Shown here piece after piece: positions 1 through 8,920 of a DNA stretch of 64,000 nt; within the stretch, counting starts at the first letter, position 1; every line of letters starts with the position of its first letter. The DNA comes from Edwardsiella hoshinae NBRC 105699 = ATCC 33379. Lineage in GTDB: Bacteria > Pseudomonadota > Gammaproteobacteria > Enterobacterales > Enterobacteriaceae. The stretch lies in the NCBI RefSeq assembly GCF_000474215.1, contig NZ_BAUC01000019.1, forward strand, positions 43,475-107,474, given 5' to 3'. A model generated the notes under the pieces. That model saw only the letters and a list, made by a program, of their open reading frames with translations. It searched no databases and was not told the origin of the DNA. Both the position numbers and the translations under genes were made by a program.

Positions 1-197
1 CTCAAGGCTGTGAAGACGGCTAACTCGCCACGCTAGATTGAATATATAGTCGTTTTTCGAGCATGATTATTGGTTATGGCGTATTTTTACGCTATGCTGC
101 GTAGCGGCGCTATTGGCCTATCGTAGCCATTCATTTTCCTCCTTTACGCTGGCGCGTTAGCCGTTCGGCGTGGGGAGGACACGAAAAGGACTTTTTC

Positions 198-1358
198 ATG
201 GATCGTAGAACGCTACTCAAGTCTTCCGCCGCCCTGTTCGGGGCCCTGTCGTTATCCGGCCCGCTCGGTCTCGCCCGGGCGCAGGCGGAGCCCGTTCATC
301 CGCGCGTGGCGCCGGATGCCGCCCACCCATTGGCATTGAACTTCAATGAGAATGCGTTGGGCATGTCACCACTGGCGCAGCAGGCTATCGTGGCGGCCTT
401 GCCTGCTGCCTTTCGTTACCCCGATGCGGCACGCGAGGCGTTGATCGCCGCGTTGGCCGAGAGGTGGACGCTGACACCGGAACATATTTCCCTAGGAAAT
501 GGTTCTTCTGAGTGCATTCAGGCCGTCTTGCAGTCTCAGGCGATCGCGGCGCAGCGCCAGGGGAAAGCGGTGCAATTGGTGGTGCCTGATCCCACCTTTA
601 ATTACGCCGAACTGTATCTGCGCCCGTTAGGCGTCGAGGTGGTCAAGGTTCCCTTGGATGCACAGCTGGCTTTCCCGTTGGTGGAGATGCAACGCCGTAC
701 GCGGGCCTTTAAGGGGGTGTCGTTGGTGTATCTGTGTAATCCGAATAACCCCACGGCGACCATCACGCCAGCCGATCAGTTGGCGGCCTGGATCAGCCAA
801 GCGCCACCAGATACGTTCTTCGTCATCGATGAGGCCTATGCCGAATTCGTGAGCGATCCGGCATTTCGCAGCGCCATCGAATTGGTGCAGGCGGGGCATG
901 AGAATCTATTGGTGACGCGCACTTTCTCCAAGTTGTATGCCCTAGCGGGGCTACGGGTTGGCTATGGCGTAGCGCAGCCGGGGGTAGCGGCACAGAGCGA
1001 AGCGCTGATGTCGCTGGATAACACCAACACCGCCGGGGCTGTCGCCGCGTTGGCCTCACTACAGGATCGGGACTTTGTGGAGCAGAGCCGTAAGAATACC
1101 GATCTTGCCCGCCAGATCGTCTGCACGGCGTTGGATGAGTTACAACTGGCATATCTGCCGTCGCAGGCAAACTTTGTTTTTCATCGGGTGACGGGAGACG
1201 TCGCGGATTACCAGGCTCGCATGAAGCAGCATCACATCCTGGTCGGCCGTCCTTTCCCACCGTTAACGAACTGGAATCGCCTGACCTTGGGGACGCCGCA
1301 GGAGATGCAGTTGTTTGTCACGCAACTGCATGCCTTCCGTCGCCAAGGTTGGGTCTAA
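198..1358 (+). CDS. Exported HisC-like PLP-dependent aminotransferase
   Basis: The 386-residue protein has the fold-type I aminotransferase motifs of the histidinol-phosphate aminotransferase family: NPNNPT near residue 182, DEAYAEF near 213, and the PLP lysine in TRTFSKLYALAGLRVGYG near 243. It begins with a twin-arginine-like leader (DRRTLLKSS, then a hydrophobic stretch ending near AQA), which suggests Tat export to the periplasm. That is unusual for a HisC-like enzyme. The gene stands alone, converging on qseC. Substrate is unknown; it need not act in histidine synthesis. The ATG at 198 is the only start that retains the leader. Confidence 0.8.
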   Translation: MDRRTLLKSSAALFGALSLSGPLGLARAQAEPVHPRVAPDAAHPLALNFNENALGMSPLAQQAIVAALPAAFRYPDAAREALIAALAERWTLTPEHISLGNGSSECIQAVLQSQAIAAQRQGKAVQLVVPDPTFNYAELYLRPLGVEVVKVPLDAQLAFPLVEMQRRTRAFKGVSLVYLCNPNNPTATITPADQLAAWISQAPPDTFFVIDEAYAEFVSDPAFRSAIELVQAGHENLLVTRTFSKLYALAGLRVGYGVAQPGVAAQSEALMSLDNTNTAGAVAALASLQDRDFVEQSRKNTDLARQIVCTALDELQLAYLPSQANFVFHRVTGDVADYQARMKQHHILVGRPFPPLTNWNRLTLGTPQEMQLFVTQLHAFRRQGWV

Positions 1359-1368
1359 GCGTTATCGT

Positions 1369-2733
1369 CTACCAGTGGAGTATGACCTGGAAGCCGCCTC
1401 CCGGGGCGTGGGCAAATTGGACTCGCATACCATGCAGGGTCGCGATCTGGCGCACGATGGACAGCCCCAGCCCGCTACCGGTTTTTTCCTGACCGGGAGG
1501 GCGGTAGAAGCGCTCGCCTAGGCGTTGTAACACTTCGTCGTCGACACCGCTACCGTTGTCGGTCACCTGGAGGCTGCGGCCATCCAAGCGCAAGGTGACC
1601 TGGCTACCCGCCGGGCTGTAGCGGATCGCGTTATCCAGCAGATTACGCAGCAGCAGGGAGAATAATAGCGGTTGGATTTGGCGGCTGACGTTGGGGTCCT
1701 CGACGTTGAGAGCCAAGGTGACGCCCGCGGTATGCGCTTTGGTATCCATCTCGATGACCGCCTCTTGCAGCATTTCGACCAAGGGGCGCGACTGCACATC
1801 TTCGAGTTGCGCCAGTGAATCCAGACGTGACAGGGTTAGCAGTTGGTCCACCAAACGCGTCGCGCGATCGATCCCCTGTTCTAACTGGCTGAGCGCGCGT
1901 TGGCGTAACGCGGTGTCATCCTGTGCCAACTGTACTACCTCGGCTTGAACCCGTAACGCCGCCAGCGGCGTGCGTAGCTCATGGGCTGCGTCGGAAGTAA
2001 AGCGGCGTTCGCGTACCATCTGGGCGGTAGTACGCGAGAAGAGGGTATTGAGCGATTCGACGACCGGCCACACTTCACTGGGAATGGCACCTCGCGCCAA
2101 GGGGGCGGCGTCGTCGGGGCGGCGGCGGCTAAGGGTTGCCGCCAGACGGTGCAGCGGCGCCAGCCCACGGCTGATGATGATCAGCAATAGGATCACCATG
2201 ATCGGTAGCGCCACCATCCAGGGTACCATTTGGGCCGCGACGATGCTCAGCGCCATATCGTCGCGGTAGTCCCACTCTTGGCCGACCAGGATGCGGTAGC
2301 GGCCGTCCGGGGTGGTCAGCCACAGCAAGCGCCAGCTGTCATCGTCGTTGTTGAGATAACCGTCGGTGAAACCATCGCGCCGGTAGCTATAGATCAGATT
2401 ATCGCCGTTATCGCCATCGTTGAGCAGCATATGTCCATCGGCGCTGAAGATGGCGAAAGCCAGTGCGTCGTTATCTTGCTCACCCCGGTGTTTACGCAGG
2501 AGATCATGGCTTTGCGGTAGTTGGAGCGGTGACTTTAACTGGCTGAGATCGAAGGCCAACAGGCGTTTGGCAAACAGCATCTGCTGGGTGTCGAACAACT
2601 CATTCAAGGCTGAGCGCGTCTGATACCAAGCCAAGCCGCTGGCGCTACTCCATACCAGTAGTACCAGAATGAGAAAACCGCCAGTGAGGCGGGCGCGCAG
2701 ACTATGCGCCAGACGATGCGGCAGATGCGGCAT
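1369..2733 (-). CDS. qseC: Sensor histidine kinase QseC
   Basis: This 454-residue membrane kinase pairs with QseB. It has a first membrane helix around residues 18-37, a periplasmic sensor segment, a second helix around 168-188, a HAMP-like linker, and the H-box AAHELRTPLAAL with phospho-acceptor His251. Downstream are the N, G1 and G2 boxes (NLLDNAIRYS, DNGSGV, GSGLGLSIV). Length is close to the E. coli protein (about 449). Start and qseB stop share one base (TGATG), so the pair is translationally coupled. Family knowledge links QseC to quorum/adrenergic signals and virulence control; the sequence itself does not identify the signal. Confidence 0.93.
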   Translation of the reverse strand: MPHLPHRLAHSLRARLTGGFLILVLLVWSSASGLAWYQTRSALNELFDTQQMLFAKRLLAFDLSQLKSPLQLPQSHDLLRKHRGEQDNDALAFAIFSADGHMLLNDGDNGDNLIYSYRRDGFTDGYLNNDDDSWRLLWLTTPDGRYRILVGQEWDYRDDMALSIVAAQMVPWMVALPIMVILLLIIISRGLAPLHRLAATLSRRRPDDAAPLARGAIPSEVWPVVESLNTLFSRTTAQMVRERRFTSDAAHELRTPLAALRVQAEVVQLAQDDTALRQRALSQLEQGIDRATRLVDQLLTLSRLDSLAQLEDVQSRPLVEMLQEAVIEMDTKAHTAGVTLALNVEDPNVSRQIQPLLFSLLLRNLLDNAIRYSPAGSQVTLRLDGRSLQVTDNGSGVDDEVLQRLGERFYRPPGQEKTGSGLGLSIVRQIATLHGMRVQFAHAPGGGFQVILHW

Positions 2734-3392
2734 CAGGCGTCTCCCAGAGTATAACCAACACCGTGTACGGTGCGAATGAACGCGCTGCCCAGCTTACGCC
2801 GCAGGTGGTGGATGTGCACCTCAACCGCGTTACTGGAGACATCGCCTTCCCAGTTGTAGAGCTTCTCCTCGATCAGGCTGCGCGGCAACACGCGTCCGGC
2901 GTTACGTAGCAGCAGCTCCAGCAAGGCAAACTCTTTCGGCTTCAAGAGTAATGGGGCGCCATCCAGGGTGGCAGTAAGGCTCAGCGGATCGAGGGTAACC
3001 GCGCCGTGGCTGAGTTGAGTCTGGGTTTGTCCATGGTTGCGTCGTATCAACGCCTGTAGCCGGGCGGCGACTTCGATCAGCGCAAAGGGTTTGCACAGAT
3101 AGTCATCCGCACCTTGCTGTAGCCCGGTAACCCGTTGCTCTAGCGCGTCGCGGGCGGTGAGGATCAGTACGGGTTCGGCGTGTCCCGCTTCGCGCCAGCG
3201 GCGTAGGATTTCCAATCCATCGATCCCAGGTAGGCTGAGATCCAGGATCACGGCATCGTAGGGCGCGGCATCTAATGCCGCCAATCCTTGGTGACCGTCA
3301 CTGAACCAATCCAGGGTAAAGCCCATTTTGCTGAGGCCGGCTTTGATGCCATCGCCGATTAAACGATCATCTTCGATTAACAATACGCGCAT
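2733..3392 (-). CDS. qseB: Response regulator QseB (OmpR family)
   Basis: The protein has an N-terminal receiver domain with the acidic pair IEDD, a phospho-acceptor Asp in VILDLSLPG (about residue 51), the TAR and CKPF switch motifs, and a C-terminal OmpR-type winged helix ending in [11 protein letters not shown]. It is the cognate regulator of the overlapping qseC. I chose the second of two tandem ATG codons because it gives the family start MRVLLIEDD and 219 residues; the ATG at 3395 adds one residue. It is divergent from ygiW, and direct TTAAG repeats in the intergenic region look like a QseB/PmrA-type box. Confidence 0.93.
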   Translation of the reverse strand: MRVLLIEDDRLIGDGIKAGLSKMGFTLDWFSDGHQGLAALDAAPYDAVILDLSLPGIDGLEILRRWREAGHAEPVLILTARDALEQRVTGLQQGADDYLCKPFALIEVAARLQALIRRNHGQTQTQLSHGAVTLDPLSLTATLDGAPLLLKPKEFALLELLLRNAGRVLPRSLIEEKLYNWEGDVSSNAVEVHIHHLRRKLGSAFIRTVHGVGYTLGDA

Positions 3393-3504
3393 CATGCTAT
3401 CTTCGTTTGGGTTATTGCGCCCGATTTAACCGTGTGGCAAGCCTTTTGTACAGCGTTACGATGGGTGATATGCAGCATAGTGGCCGTTATTGGCGTAATC
3501 GAGC

Positions 3505-3534
3505 GTTAAAATTAACACTTAAGATCTTGTTAAG
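3505..3534 (+). promoter_or_regulatory. Possible QseB/PmrA-like direct repeats
   Basis: The ygiW-qseB intergenic region has several TTAA elements, with TTAAG at 3519 and again at 3530, exactly 11 bp apart. This resembles the direct-repeat boxes of PmrA/QseB-type OmpR regulators. It would fit control of ygiW and autoregulation of qseBC. Assignment is by pattern and position only. Confidence 0.35.
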
Positions 3535-3607
3535 GACTGTTTGGTGTAATGCACACATCGGCAGTCGGCGAGGCTGCTTTCTGAATTCCATCACGGGAGT
3601 ATCACGA

Positions 3608-4012
3608 ATGAAAAAAAGCGCAGTGATTTTTGCTGTTCTGGCCCTGTGCAGCGCACCGGTTCTGGCTCAGACTCAGACGGGGGGATTCTCCGGTCCGGGC
3701 GCGGCGCAACAGGTCCAGACTACGCAGCAAGGCGGTTTTGTTGGCGGCCAGCAGGCGGTCACCACTATCGCTAAGGCGAAAGAGATGAGCGACAATAGCT
3801 GGGTAACCCTCCAGGGGCATATCGAACAGCGTGTACGCGGCGATCATTACACCTTCCGCGATGCGAGTGGCACGATCGAAGTCGAGATCGACCACAAGTA
3901 CTGGAATGGTCAGACCATCACTCCGCAAGATAAAGTCGAGATCCAAGGTGAAGTCGATAAAGACTGGAGCACCACTAAGATCGATGTGAAACGTCTGCAT
4001 AAGATGAATTGA
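3608..4012 (+). CDS. ygiW: Periplasmic OB-fold (BOF) protein YgiW
   Basis: The 134-residue protein has a Sec signal peptide (MKKSAVIFAV... with a likely cut after VLA) followed by a BOF/OB-fold domain typical of YgiW/YdeI stress proteins (conserved WVTLQGHIEQR, YTFRDASGTIEVEID, and PQDKVEIQGEVDKD). Family members are periplasmic and associated with peroxide, cation or antimicrobial stress. The long open frame extends upstream to 3407, but the ATG at 3608 gives the signal peptide and the normal family length. It is divergent from qseBC, as in E. coli, which suggests co-regulation. A strong terminator follows. Confidence 0.9.
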   Translation: MKKSAVIFAVLALCSAPVLAQTQTGGFSGPGAAQQVQTTQQGGFVGGQQAVTTIAKAKEMSDNSWVTLQGHIEQRVRGDHYTFRDASGTIEVEIDHKYWNGQTITPQDKVEIQGEVDKDWSTTKIDVKRLHKMN

Positions 4013-4037
4013 TCGATTCGCTCAGCCCGACTGCTTA

Positions 4038-4067
4038 CGGCACTGTCCAACGGACAGTGCCGTTTTT
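4038..4067 (+). terminator. Rho-independent terminator of ygiW
   Basis: An 11-bp perfect stem (CGGCACTGTCC / GGACAGTGCCG) with a 3-base loop is followed directly by TTTTT. It lies between ygiW and the converging pflF stop. Confidence 0.93.
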
Positions 4068-4069
4068 CA

Positions 4070-6502
4070 TTACAGTTGGTGTTCAGTACGAGCGATGATG
4101 TCGTCCTGGGTATCCGGCGACAGTGCGGTGAAGAAGGCCGAATAGCCGGCGACACGTACCACCAGATCACGGTGGCGCTCCGGGTGAGCCTTGGCATCCA
4201 GCAGCGTCTCGCGTGAGACGATGTTGTATTGCACATGCCAGCCTTGGTGTACCTCGAAGAAAGTGCGCAGCAGTTGTATCAGTTTTTGGCGGTCGCGCTC
4301 ACTCTCCAGCGTGGCGGGGTTCAGTTTCTGATTAAGCAGTACCCCTCCGAGGATGGCGGCGGTTGGTAGTTTAGCGACCGATCCCATCACCGCTGTCGGC
4401 CCGAGACGGTCGCTGCCGGAGGCCGGGCTGGCGCCTTCGGCCAGTGGCGTGTGCGCCTTGCGGCCATCCGGGGTAGCCAGGGTGGCCGCTCCGAAAGGGA
4501 CGTTGGCCGAGATGGAGGAGGTGCCCGCGTAGTAGCCCCCGCCGATCGGTCCCCGACCGTGGCGAGGGTTATGGTAATGAGACAACTCGTCGATGTAGTA
4601 GCCATAGGCCTGTGCCAGTAAGGCGTCTACGCGATCGTCATCGTTGCCATATTTCGGCGCACCGTTGAGTAAGCGCTGGCGTAGCTGTTCATGCTGCGAG
4701 CCGTTAAAGTCTTCAGCCAGCGCCCGTGCCAGCGCTTGTTGGCTGACGCGTCCCTGTTCAAACACCAGCGTCTTCACCGCTGCCAGGCTGTTACCCAGAT
4801 TAGCGATACCGACCTGAAGGCCTGAGACCCAATCATAGTGGGCCCCGCCTTGTTTGATGCTTTTGGCGCGCTCAATGCAGTCATCCACCAAAGCGCTGCA
4901 TAAGATGTCGTGCGCATTCTCTTCCAGTACCGTATCTACCACGTATTCGATCTCGATGGACTTGCGTGTGTAGTAGCGGATCTGGCGCTCCCAGGCGGCC
5001 ATGACTTGGGCGAAGTCGGCGAAGTTCCCTTGTGACAGCGCCTGCGGCTGCGCCAGGAAAACTTGACCGCTGGTGGCGTCTTTGCCGTTGTCGAGTGCCG
5101 CCAGCAGGACGCGGGCGAAGTTGATAAAACTCATTCCGGTACAGCGGTAGCCCCACTTCCCAGCAACGGCGGTTTCGATGCAGCCGATGGCAGCATACTG
5201 GTAGGCATCCTGTGGCGCGACGCCCAGATCGATAAAGGCGGGGATGACGATCTCATCGTTATTGAAGGCCGGCATACCGAAGCCGCAGCGGATCACCTGG
5301 GTGCAGGCATCGAGGAAGTCGTCGCTGATCCCGGCATGGTAGCGCACGCTCAAGTTAGGCTGGGTGGAGCGTAGGCGTCCGCAGGACTCCAGAATGGCAT
5401 AGGAGAGCGGGTTAACCGCGTCCTGGGGGACGCCGTCGACCAAATTTTGTCCACCGATGGTGACGTTCTGGTACAGCGGGCTGCCGGCGGAGGCCTTGGA
5501 GTGGCTACCGGAGCGTATTTTGTTAACCTCCAGCAGCTTCAGCCAGCAGCTTTGTAGAAGCTCGATGGCCTGTTCGCGATCGAGGCTATGCTCCAGCTCG
5601 ACCTCGCGGCGATACCAGGGATAGAGGTACTGATCCATTCGGCCAAAGGAGACGGAGTGGCCGTTGGACTCGATCTGCAACAGTAATTGAATGAAATAGC
5701 ATAGTTGTAGCGCTTGCCAGAAAGTTTGCGGTGGCTGCTGGGCGATGTGTTCACAGTTGGTGGCGATAGTATGCAGTTCGGCGCGCCGGCTCTGCCGTTG
5801 CTCGTCGGCGGCCATGCGCCGCGCTAGGGCAGCGAAACGTAGGCAGTGTTCACTGACCGCCACCAGGGTGATGTCGATCGCCTTGAGGAACTGCTCACCG
5901 TGCAGATCGTCGAGCTGCGTCAGGTTGATACGGCGTCGGCGTGCGGCGACCCGCGCGCGCAACCCCGCAATCCCCAGCGTCAACAGTAAGGGATAGTTGA
6001 CGGCCAAATGCGCGTCGCCGGAGGTCATGTTGCCTTCCGCCTTGATGATCCCGCTGGCGAGTAGCGCCTTCTGCTCGTCGGTGAACATGCCGTAGCAGCG
6101 ATCCTGCACAGTTTGCCCGCGCCACCAGGGACAGAGACGGTGTAACACGGCTTTATCCTGCTCGCTGACGTTGAACCTGGCCCCGGGACGATCGGCCAGC
6201 TCATCAATCTCTTGTTCGATCCAACTGACAGTGTATTCCGGGAAGATCGGTGCGGCGCGCACGCGGCTGGCTTGATTGCCGACGATCAGTTCGTCGTGAT
6301 CGATCCAGATAGTTCGGCGGGCCAGGTGCTCCGCCAGCGCCAAGGCGCGTCGCACTGGGAGCGGTTTGTCCAGATGACGCTGGTAGGCCTCGGTATAGTG
6401 TTGGGCTCGCTCGGTACAGATGGACGGCGTGGCGATGTGGATCAGGGCGGCTTTATGCGCCCGGATGCGTGCGCTCAGAGTAGTCAGGTGCAGAGTGGTC
6501 AT
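4070..6502 (-). CDS. pflF: Glycyl radical enzyme PflF (YbiW-like)
   Basis: This 810-residue protein is collinear with E. coli YbiW/PflF, with long blocks as I recall that protein (PFWWRGQTVQDR-like region, SHSKASAGSPLYQNV). It has the active-site Cys in AIGCIETAV and the radical-bearing Gly in RVAGYSAFF about 25 residues from the end. Glycyl radical enzymes are oxygen-sensitive and need a radical-SAM activase, encoded just upstream by pflE. The physiological reaction of YbiW was long unassigned; I recall work linking it to 1,5-anhydroglucitol 6-phosphate dehydration, but the sequence here does not prove that. In E. coli this pair lies at a different locus. Confidence 0.9.
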   Translation of the reverse strand: MTTLHLTTLSARIRAHKAALIHIATPSICTERAQHYTEAYQRHLDKPLPVRRALALAEHLARRTIWIDHDELIVGNQASRVRAAPIFPEYTVSWIEQEIDELADRPGARFNVSEQDKAVLHRLCPWWRGQTVQDRCYGMFTDEQKALLASGIIKAEGNMTSGDAHLAVNYPLLLTLGIAGLRARVAARRRRINLTQLDDLHGEQFLKAIDITLVAVSEHCLRFAALARRMAADEQRQSRRAELHTIATNCEHIAQQPPQTFWQALQLCYFIQLLLQIESNGHSVSFGRMDQYLYPWYRREVELEHSLDREQAIELLQSCWLKLLEVNKIRSGSHSKASAGSPLYQNVTIGGQNLVDGVPQDAVNPLSYAILESCGRLRSTQPNLSVRYHAGISDDFLDACTQVIRCGFGMPAFNNDEIVIPAFIDLGVAPQDAYQYAAIGCIETAVAGKWGYRCTGMSFINFARVLLAALDNGKDATSGQVFLAQPQALSQGNFADFAQVMAAWERQIRYYTRKSIEIEYVVDTVLEENAHDILCSALVDDCIERAKSIKQGGAHYDWVSGLQVGIANLGNSLAAVKTLVFEQGRVSQQALARALAEDFNGSQHEQLRQRLLNGAPKYGNDDDRVDALLAQAYGYYIDELSHYHNPRHGRGPIGGGYYAGTSSISANVPFGAATLATPDGRKAHTPLAEGASPASGSDRLGPTAVMGSVAKLPTAAILGGVLLNQKLNPATLESERDRQKLIQLLRTFFEVHQGWHVQYNIVSRETLLDAKAHPERHRDLVVRVAGYSAFFTALSPDTQDDIIARTEHQL

Positions 6503-6506
6503 GATG

Positions 6507-7406
6507 CTATCCTCCCAGTGTCGCGCTCAAGCCGCATTGACTTGCATAGGCGCAAGCGGCATCCAGCAAGGCGGGATCGTTGAATGCCTGTTCCGGGGCC
6601 AGATAGGGGCGATCGAGCAGGCGGTACTTGTTGCGCCCCAAGGTGTGGTAGGGCAGAAAGTGGATCGTGCTGGTCGCCAGCTCACTGGCGGCGAAATCGA
6701 TGATGCGTTGAATGTCGTTGAGATCGGTGTTGAAGCCAGGGATCAATGGGACACGCAGGATCAGGGCTTTACCGCGGGCGGACAGGCGACGCAGGTTATC
6801 CATGACGCGTCCTACGCTACCGCCGGTCCAGGTACGGAAGCGCTCCCTATCCACCTGTTTGAGATCGGCCAGAAACAGATCTGTCCACGGCAGCGCCGGG
6901 GCCACATAGCGCCAAGGGACATGCAGGCAGGTTTCGACAGCGGTGTGGATCCCGGCTTGCTGGCAGCGACGCAGCAGCGTTTCGGCTAAGTGTGGCTGCA
7001 TGAAGGGTTCCCCACCGGAGAGGGTAATGCCGCCGCCGCTGCGTTGATAAAAAGGACGATCGCGTTCGATCTGCTGGAGGATCGCCGCGACGGACATCTC
7101 TTCGCCACAGACCGTCAACGCCTGGCTGGGGCAGCAGTCACGTAGCGCTGCAATGGCGCGCGCATCTGCGTGTGCGCGTAGCAGTCTTATCCCCCGTCCT
7201 TCGCGTACCGCGACGTTGGGCGCAGCTGTCTGGCACTGCGTACACGCCGCCAAACAGCTGCGGGCGTCATAGAGCAATTCTGGAGCGCGCGCTAAACTCT
7301 CCGGGTTCTGGCACCAGCGGCAGGCGAGCGAACACCCTTTAAAAAAGATCACCGTGCGGATCCCGGGACCATCGTGTGTGGAGTAACGCTGAATATTAAA
7401 TATCAT
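6507..7406 (-). CDS. pflE: Radical-SAM activase of PflF (YbiY-like)
   Basis: This is the glycyl-radical-enzyme activating protein. It has the radical-SAM CX3CX2C motif in [12 protein letters not shown], then a cysteine-rich ferredoxin-like insert (CLAACTQCQ ... [11 protein letters not shown]), and the GGEP SAM-binding motif. The frame is open back to 7478. The family start is [18 protein letters not shown], giving 299 residues from the ATG at 7406; the adjoining ATG at 7409 is equally possible. A GGAG lies 5-8 bases upstream. The gene is followed after 4 bases by pflF, forming one operon under an FNR-type promoter. Confidence 0.9.
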   Translation of the reverse strand: MIFNIQRYSTHDGPGIRTVIFFKGCSLACRWCQNPESLARAPELLYDARSCLAACTQCQTAAPNVAVREGRGIRLLRAHADARAIAALRDCCPSQALTVCGEEMSVAAILQQIERDRPFYQRSGGGITLSGGEPFMQPHLAETLLRRCQQAGIHTAVETCLHVPWRYVAPALPWTDLFLADLKQVDRERFRTWTGGSVGRVMDNLRRLSARGKALILRVPLIPGFNTDLNDIQRIIDFAASELATSTIHFLPYHTLGRNKYRLLDRPYLAPEQAFNDPALLDAACAYASQCGLSATLGG

Positions 7407-7434
7407 CATTAAGACTCCAACGTTCTTCTTATGA

Positions 7435-7478
7435 AGATTAAATAGCTTCCGAATGAAAGTAAAGTTGATACTAATCAA
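7435..7478 (-). promoter_or_regulatory. FNR-dependent promoter of pflEF
   Basis: A perfect FNR palindrome, TTGAT-ACTA-ATCAA, lies at 7465-7478. On the minus strand a TAATCT hexamer (7435-7440) sits where a -10 would be if FNR is centred near -42, placing the start near 7428 and about 20 bases of leader before pflE. This is the class II FNR arrangement and fits an oxygen-sensitive radical enzyme. Confidence 0.75.
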
Positions 7479-7802
7479 TCATTGCTGATCTTTTCATCGC
7501 TGAGTAGGACAAAAATCAGCCTTACCCCAGCGTGATTAAGGACACCAGCATGGAGGACTATCTCGACAGCACCGATTGCGTGCGCATGCGACGCCTAACC
7601 ATACCTTGCCACCGAGGGGGCTAAGCTATCAGGCTGGTGCCGGAGGTTGCCGAACCGTTCATCGGCGCGCTAGCCGGGACGGTGACGTTAGCGCAGTGTG
7701 AGCGGGAGCACCTGGCGGTTTATGCTCACCGTGACGCGGTAAGCGTTCATGGCGCCTCTTTGAGGACTGAGGGACAAAATAGGGGCAATCATTTCCAAGC
7801 AA
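7479..7802 (+). other. Intergenic stretch with no supportable gene
   Basis: About 320 bases lie between the FNR site and the relic tRNA terminator. There are only short frames, for example 7550-7624 and 7637-7822. The latter runs through the terminator and shows no family I recognise. Base composition matches host coding DNA, so it may be a decayed gene remnant next to the integration site. Confidence 0.4.
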
Positions 7803-7831
7803 CAAAAAAGCCACCCGGTTAAAGGTGGCTT
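7803..7831 (-). terminator. Original terminator of the tRNA-Ile2 gene, left of attL
   Basis: Read on the minus strand, an 8-bp stem (AAGCCACC / GGTGGCTT) is followed by TTTTTTG. It resembles in arrangement the terminator at 39844-39870 beyond the intact tRNA. It most likely terminated the tRNA before phage insertion and is now separated from it by the prophage. Confidence 0.7.
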
Positions 7832-7844
7832 AAATGACTGAATC

Positions 7845-7903
7845 TAAAGCTAAAATTTGGTGGCCCCTGTTGGGTTTGAACCAACGACCAAGCGATTATG
7901 AGT
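7845..7903. repeat. attL: left copy of the 59-bp attachment repeat
   Basis: Identical to 39884-39942. It contains the tRNA-Ile2 sequence from the anticodon stem (nt 31) to CCA plus flank, and then diverges into phage sequence (agttcctacc versus agtcgcctgc). It is not a functional tRNA because the 5' 30 nt are missing. Confidence 0.95.
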
Positions 7904-7997
7904 TCCTACCGGAACAACCGAAAATCAATAGTTTGCGTTATTTATCATTGACATAGATTGCCATTGTTTGCCAATGATTACCCATTATTCGCCATTT

Positions 7998-8018
7998 CCA
8001 CCGCCACTTTATCGCCAC
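7998..8018 (+). repeat. Left arm-type integrase site (predicted)
   Basis: The 21-bp stretch begins CCACCGCCACTTTATCGCCA. It recurs with a single mismatch at 39808-39828, in the same orientation, just inside the other attachment repeat. Paired repeats flanking the core inside the phage arms are what P2-family integrases or excisionases bind. Confidence 0.6.
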
Positions 8019-8026
8019 ATTTACTA

Positions 8027-8920
8027 TCAATACATCGCAATTTTCAAATAGCCAAAGCCATCCTTCAGGTGAAGATTAGTCATCAGCTGTTGAGCGTCTG
8101 AAGGTACTGGCATTGCTACATGCTCGGGATTATCTTCAAACATGTCATCTTGCCGCTCAAGATAGTAGTTATAATCCATCCTTTGGAGGTAAGCATGCAT
8201 GTCAAACTTGTCACCAAATTCAAGGAGAAATGATTGTATATAGAGCGCTGTGACCCGAGTCGCAGAAATTAGTAAGCCATGCAATACATGCCACATCTCG
8301 GCTGAACCGTAATATTCAGGCACAAGATTTATTGGAATTGTACCATGCGCAATAAAATTTCTTAGGTTGCGAACTATATGAAGCCCGTGACACTTGTGAC
8401 CCTTTGGGTAGTTTTTAATAATGCTTATTTGAGGGTCGTATTCTTTTTTATACTTCTCGAATCTCGAAAACAAGTTGTCACAATAATGATAGAAGCCTAC
8501 AGGCAAATTTTGTTCGTCGGTTTTTTCGAACAAAAGAACACTTTTCTTACTGTCATTGTACTCTCTATTACTTTTAATCTCCTTTGACGAAAGAGTGTAA
8601 TATGTACTGGCGAAACGGTATGTTTCCTCTAATGCGTTAGAGGTATATAGAAAACGGGTCAGTGCAGTTGAGTAGCGGCTGTAATGGAGCCGTTCAGCTT
8701 CATATGCTTCGGCAGCAGGTCTGCACCATATCAGGTCAGAGCCTGCGTATTTTTCTGGGGCAATTTGAACTTCATCGAGGTATGCTGAAAGCTTAAGCCA
8801 TTCAGCAATATTTGAAAAATTATCATATCTGTCGGATTTAAAATATTCGCAAGCTATAGATAATTCATAAAGATGATTATCGAGCTTGCTTAGCTTGTTA
8901 CAGATAGGACACTTTTTCAT
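8027..8920 (-). CDS. HEPN-like protein coupled to int; candidate defence cargo
   Basis: This is a 297-residue protein I do not recognise by name. Visible features are an N-terminal zinc-knuckle-like CPIC (residues 4-7) and a helical-looking body. LHIVRNLRNFIAHG contains R187-N-F-I-A-H192, the R-x4-H signature of HEPN domains, which are often RNases in toxin-antitoxin and abortive-infection systems. Its ATG overlaps the int stop (ATGA), so it is the third gene of a cI-int-orf transcript and should be expressed in lysogens. Codon use is clearly AT-rich compared with the phage core, suggesting acquired cargo. The position between int and attL is accessory in P2-like phages. RNase activity is inference. 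Confidence 0.6.
   Translation of the reverse strand: MKKCPICNKLSKLDNHLYELSIACEYFKSDRYDNFSNIAEWLKLSAYLDEVQIAPEKYAGSDLIWCRPAAEAYEAERLHYSRYSTALTRFLYTSNALEETYRFASTYYTLSSKEIKSNREYNDSKKSVLLFEKTDEQNLPVGFYHYCDNLFSRFEKYKKEYDPQISIIKNYPKGHKCHGLHIVRNLRNFIAHGTIPINLVPEYYGSAEMWHVLHGLLISATRVTALYIQSFLLEFGDKFDMHAYLQRMDYNYYLERQDDMFEDNPEHVAMPVPSDAQQLMTNLHLKDGFGYLKIAMY

Noticed and set aside
4070..6502. Choline TMA-lyase, glycerol dehydratase or pyruvate formate-lyase
   Set aside because: Overall sequence and length follow YbiW/PflF; no microcompartment genes nearby.
7861..7903. Second tRNA gene at the left end
   Set aside because: Only nt 31-76 are present; the 5' half is replaced by phage sequence, so it is an attachment-site fragment.
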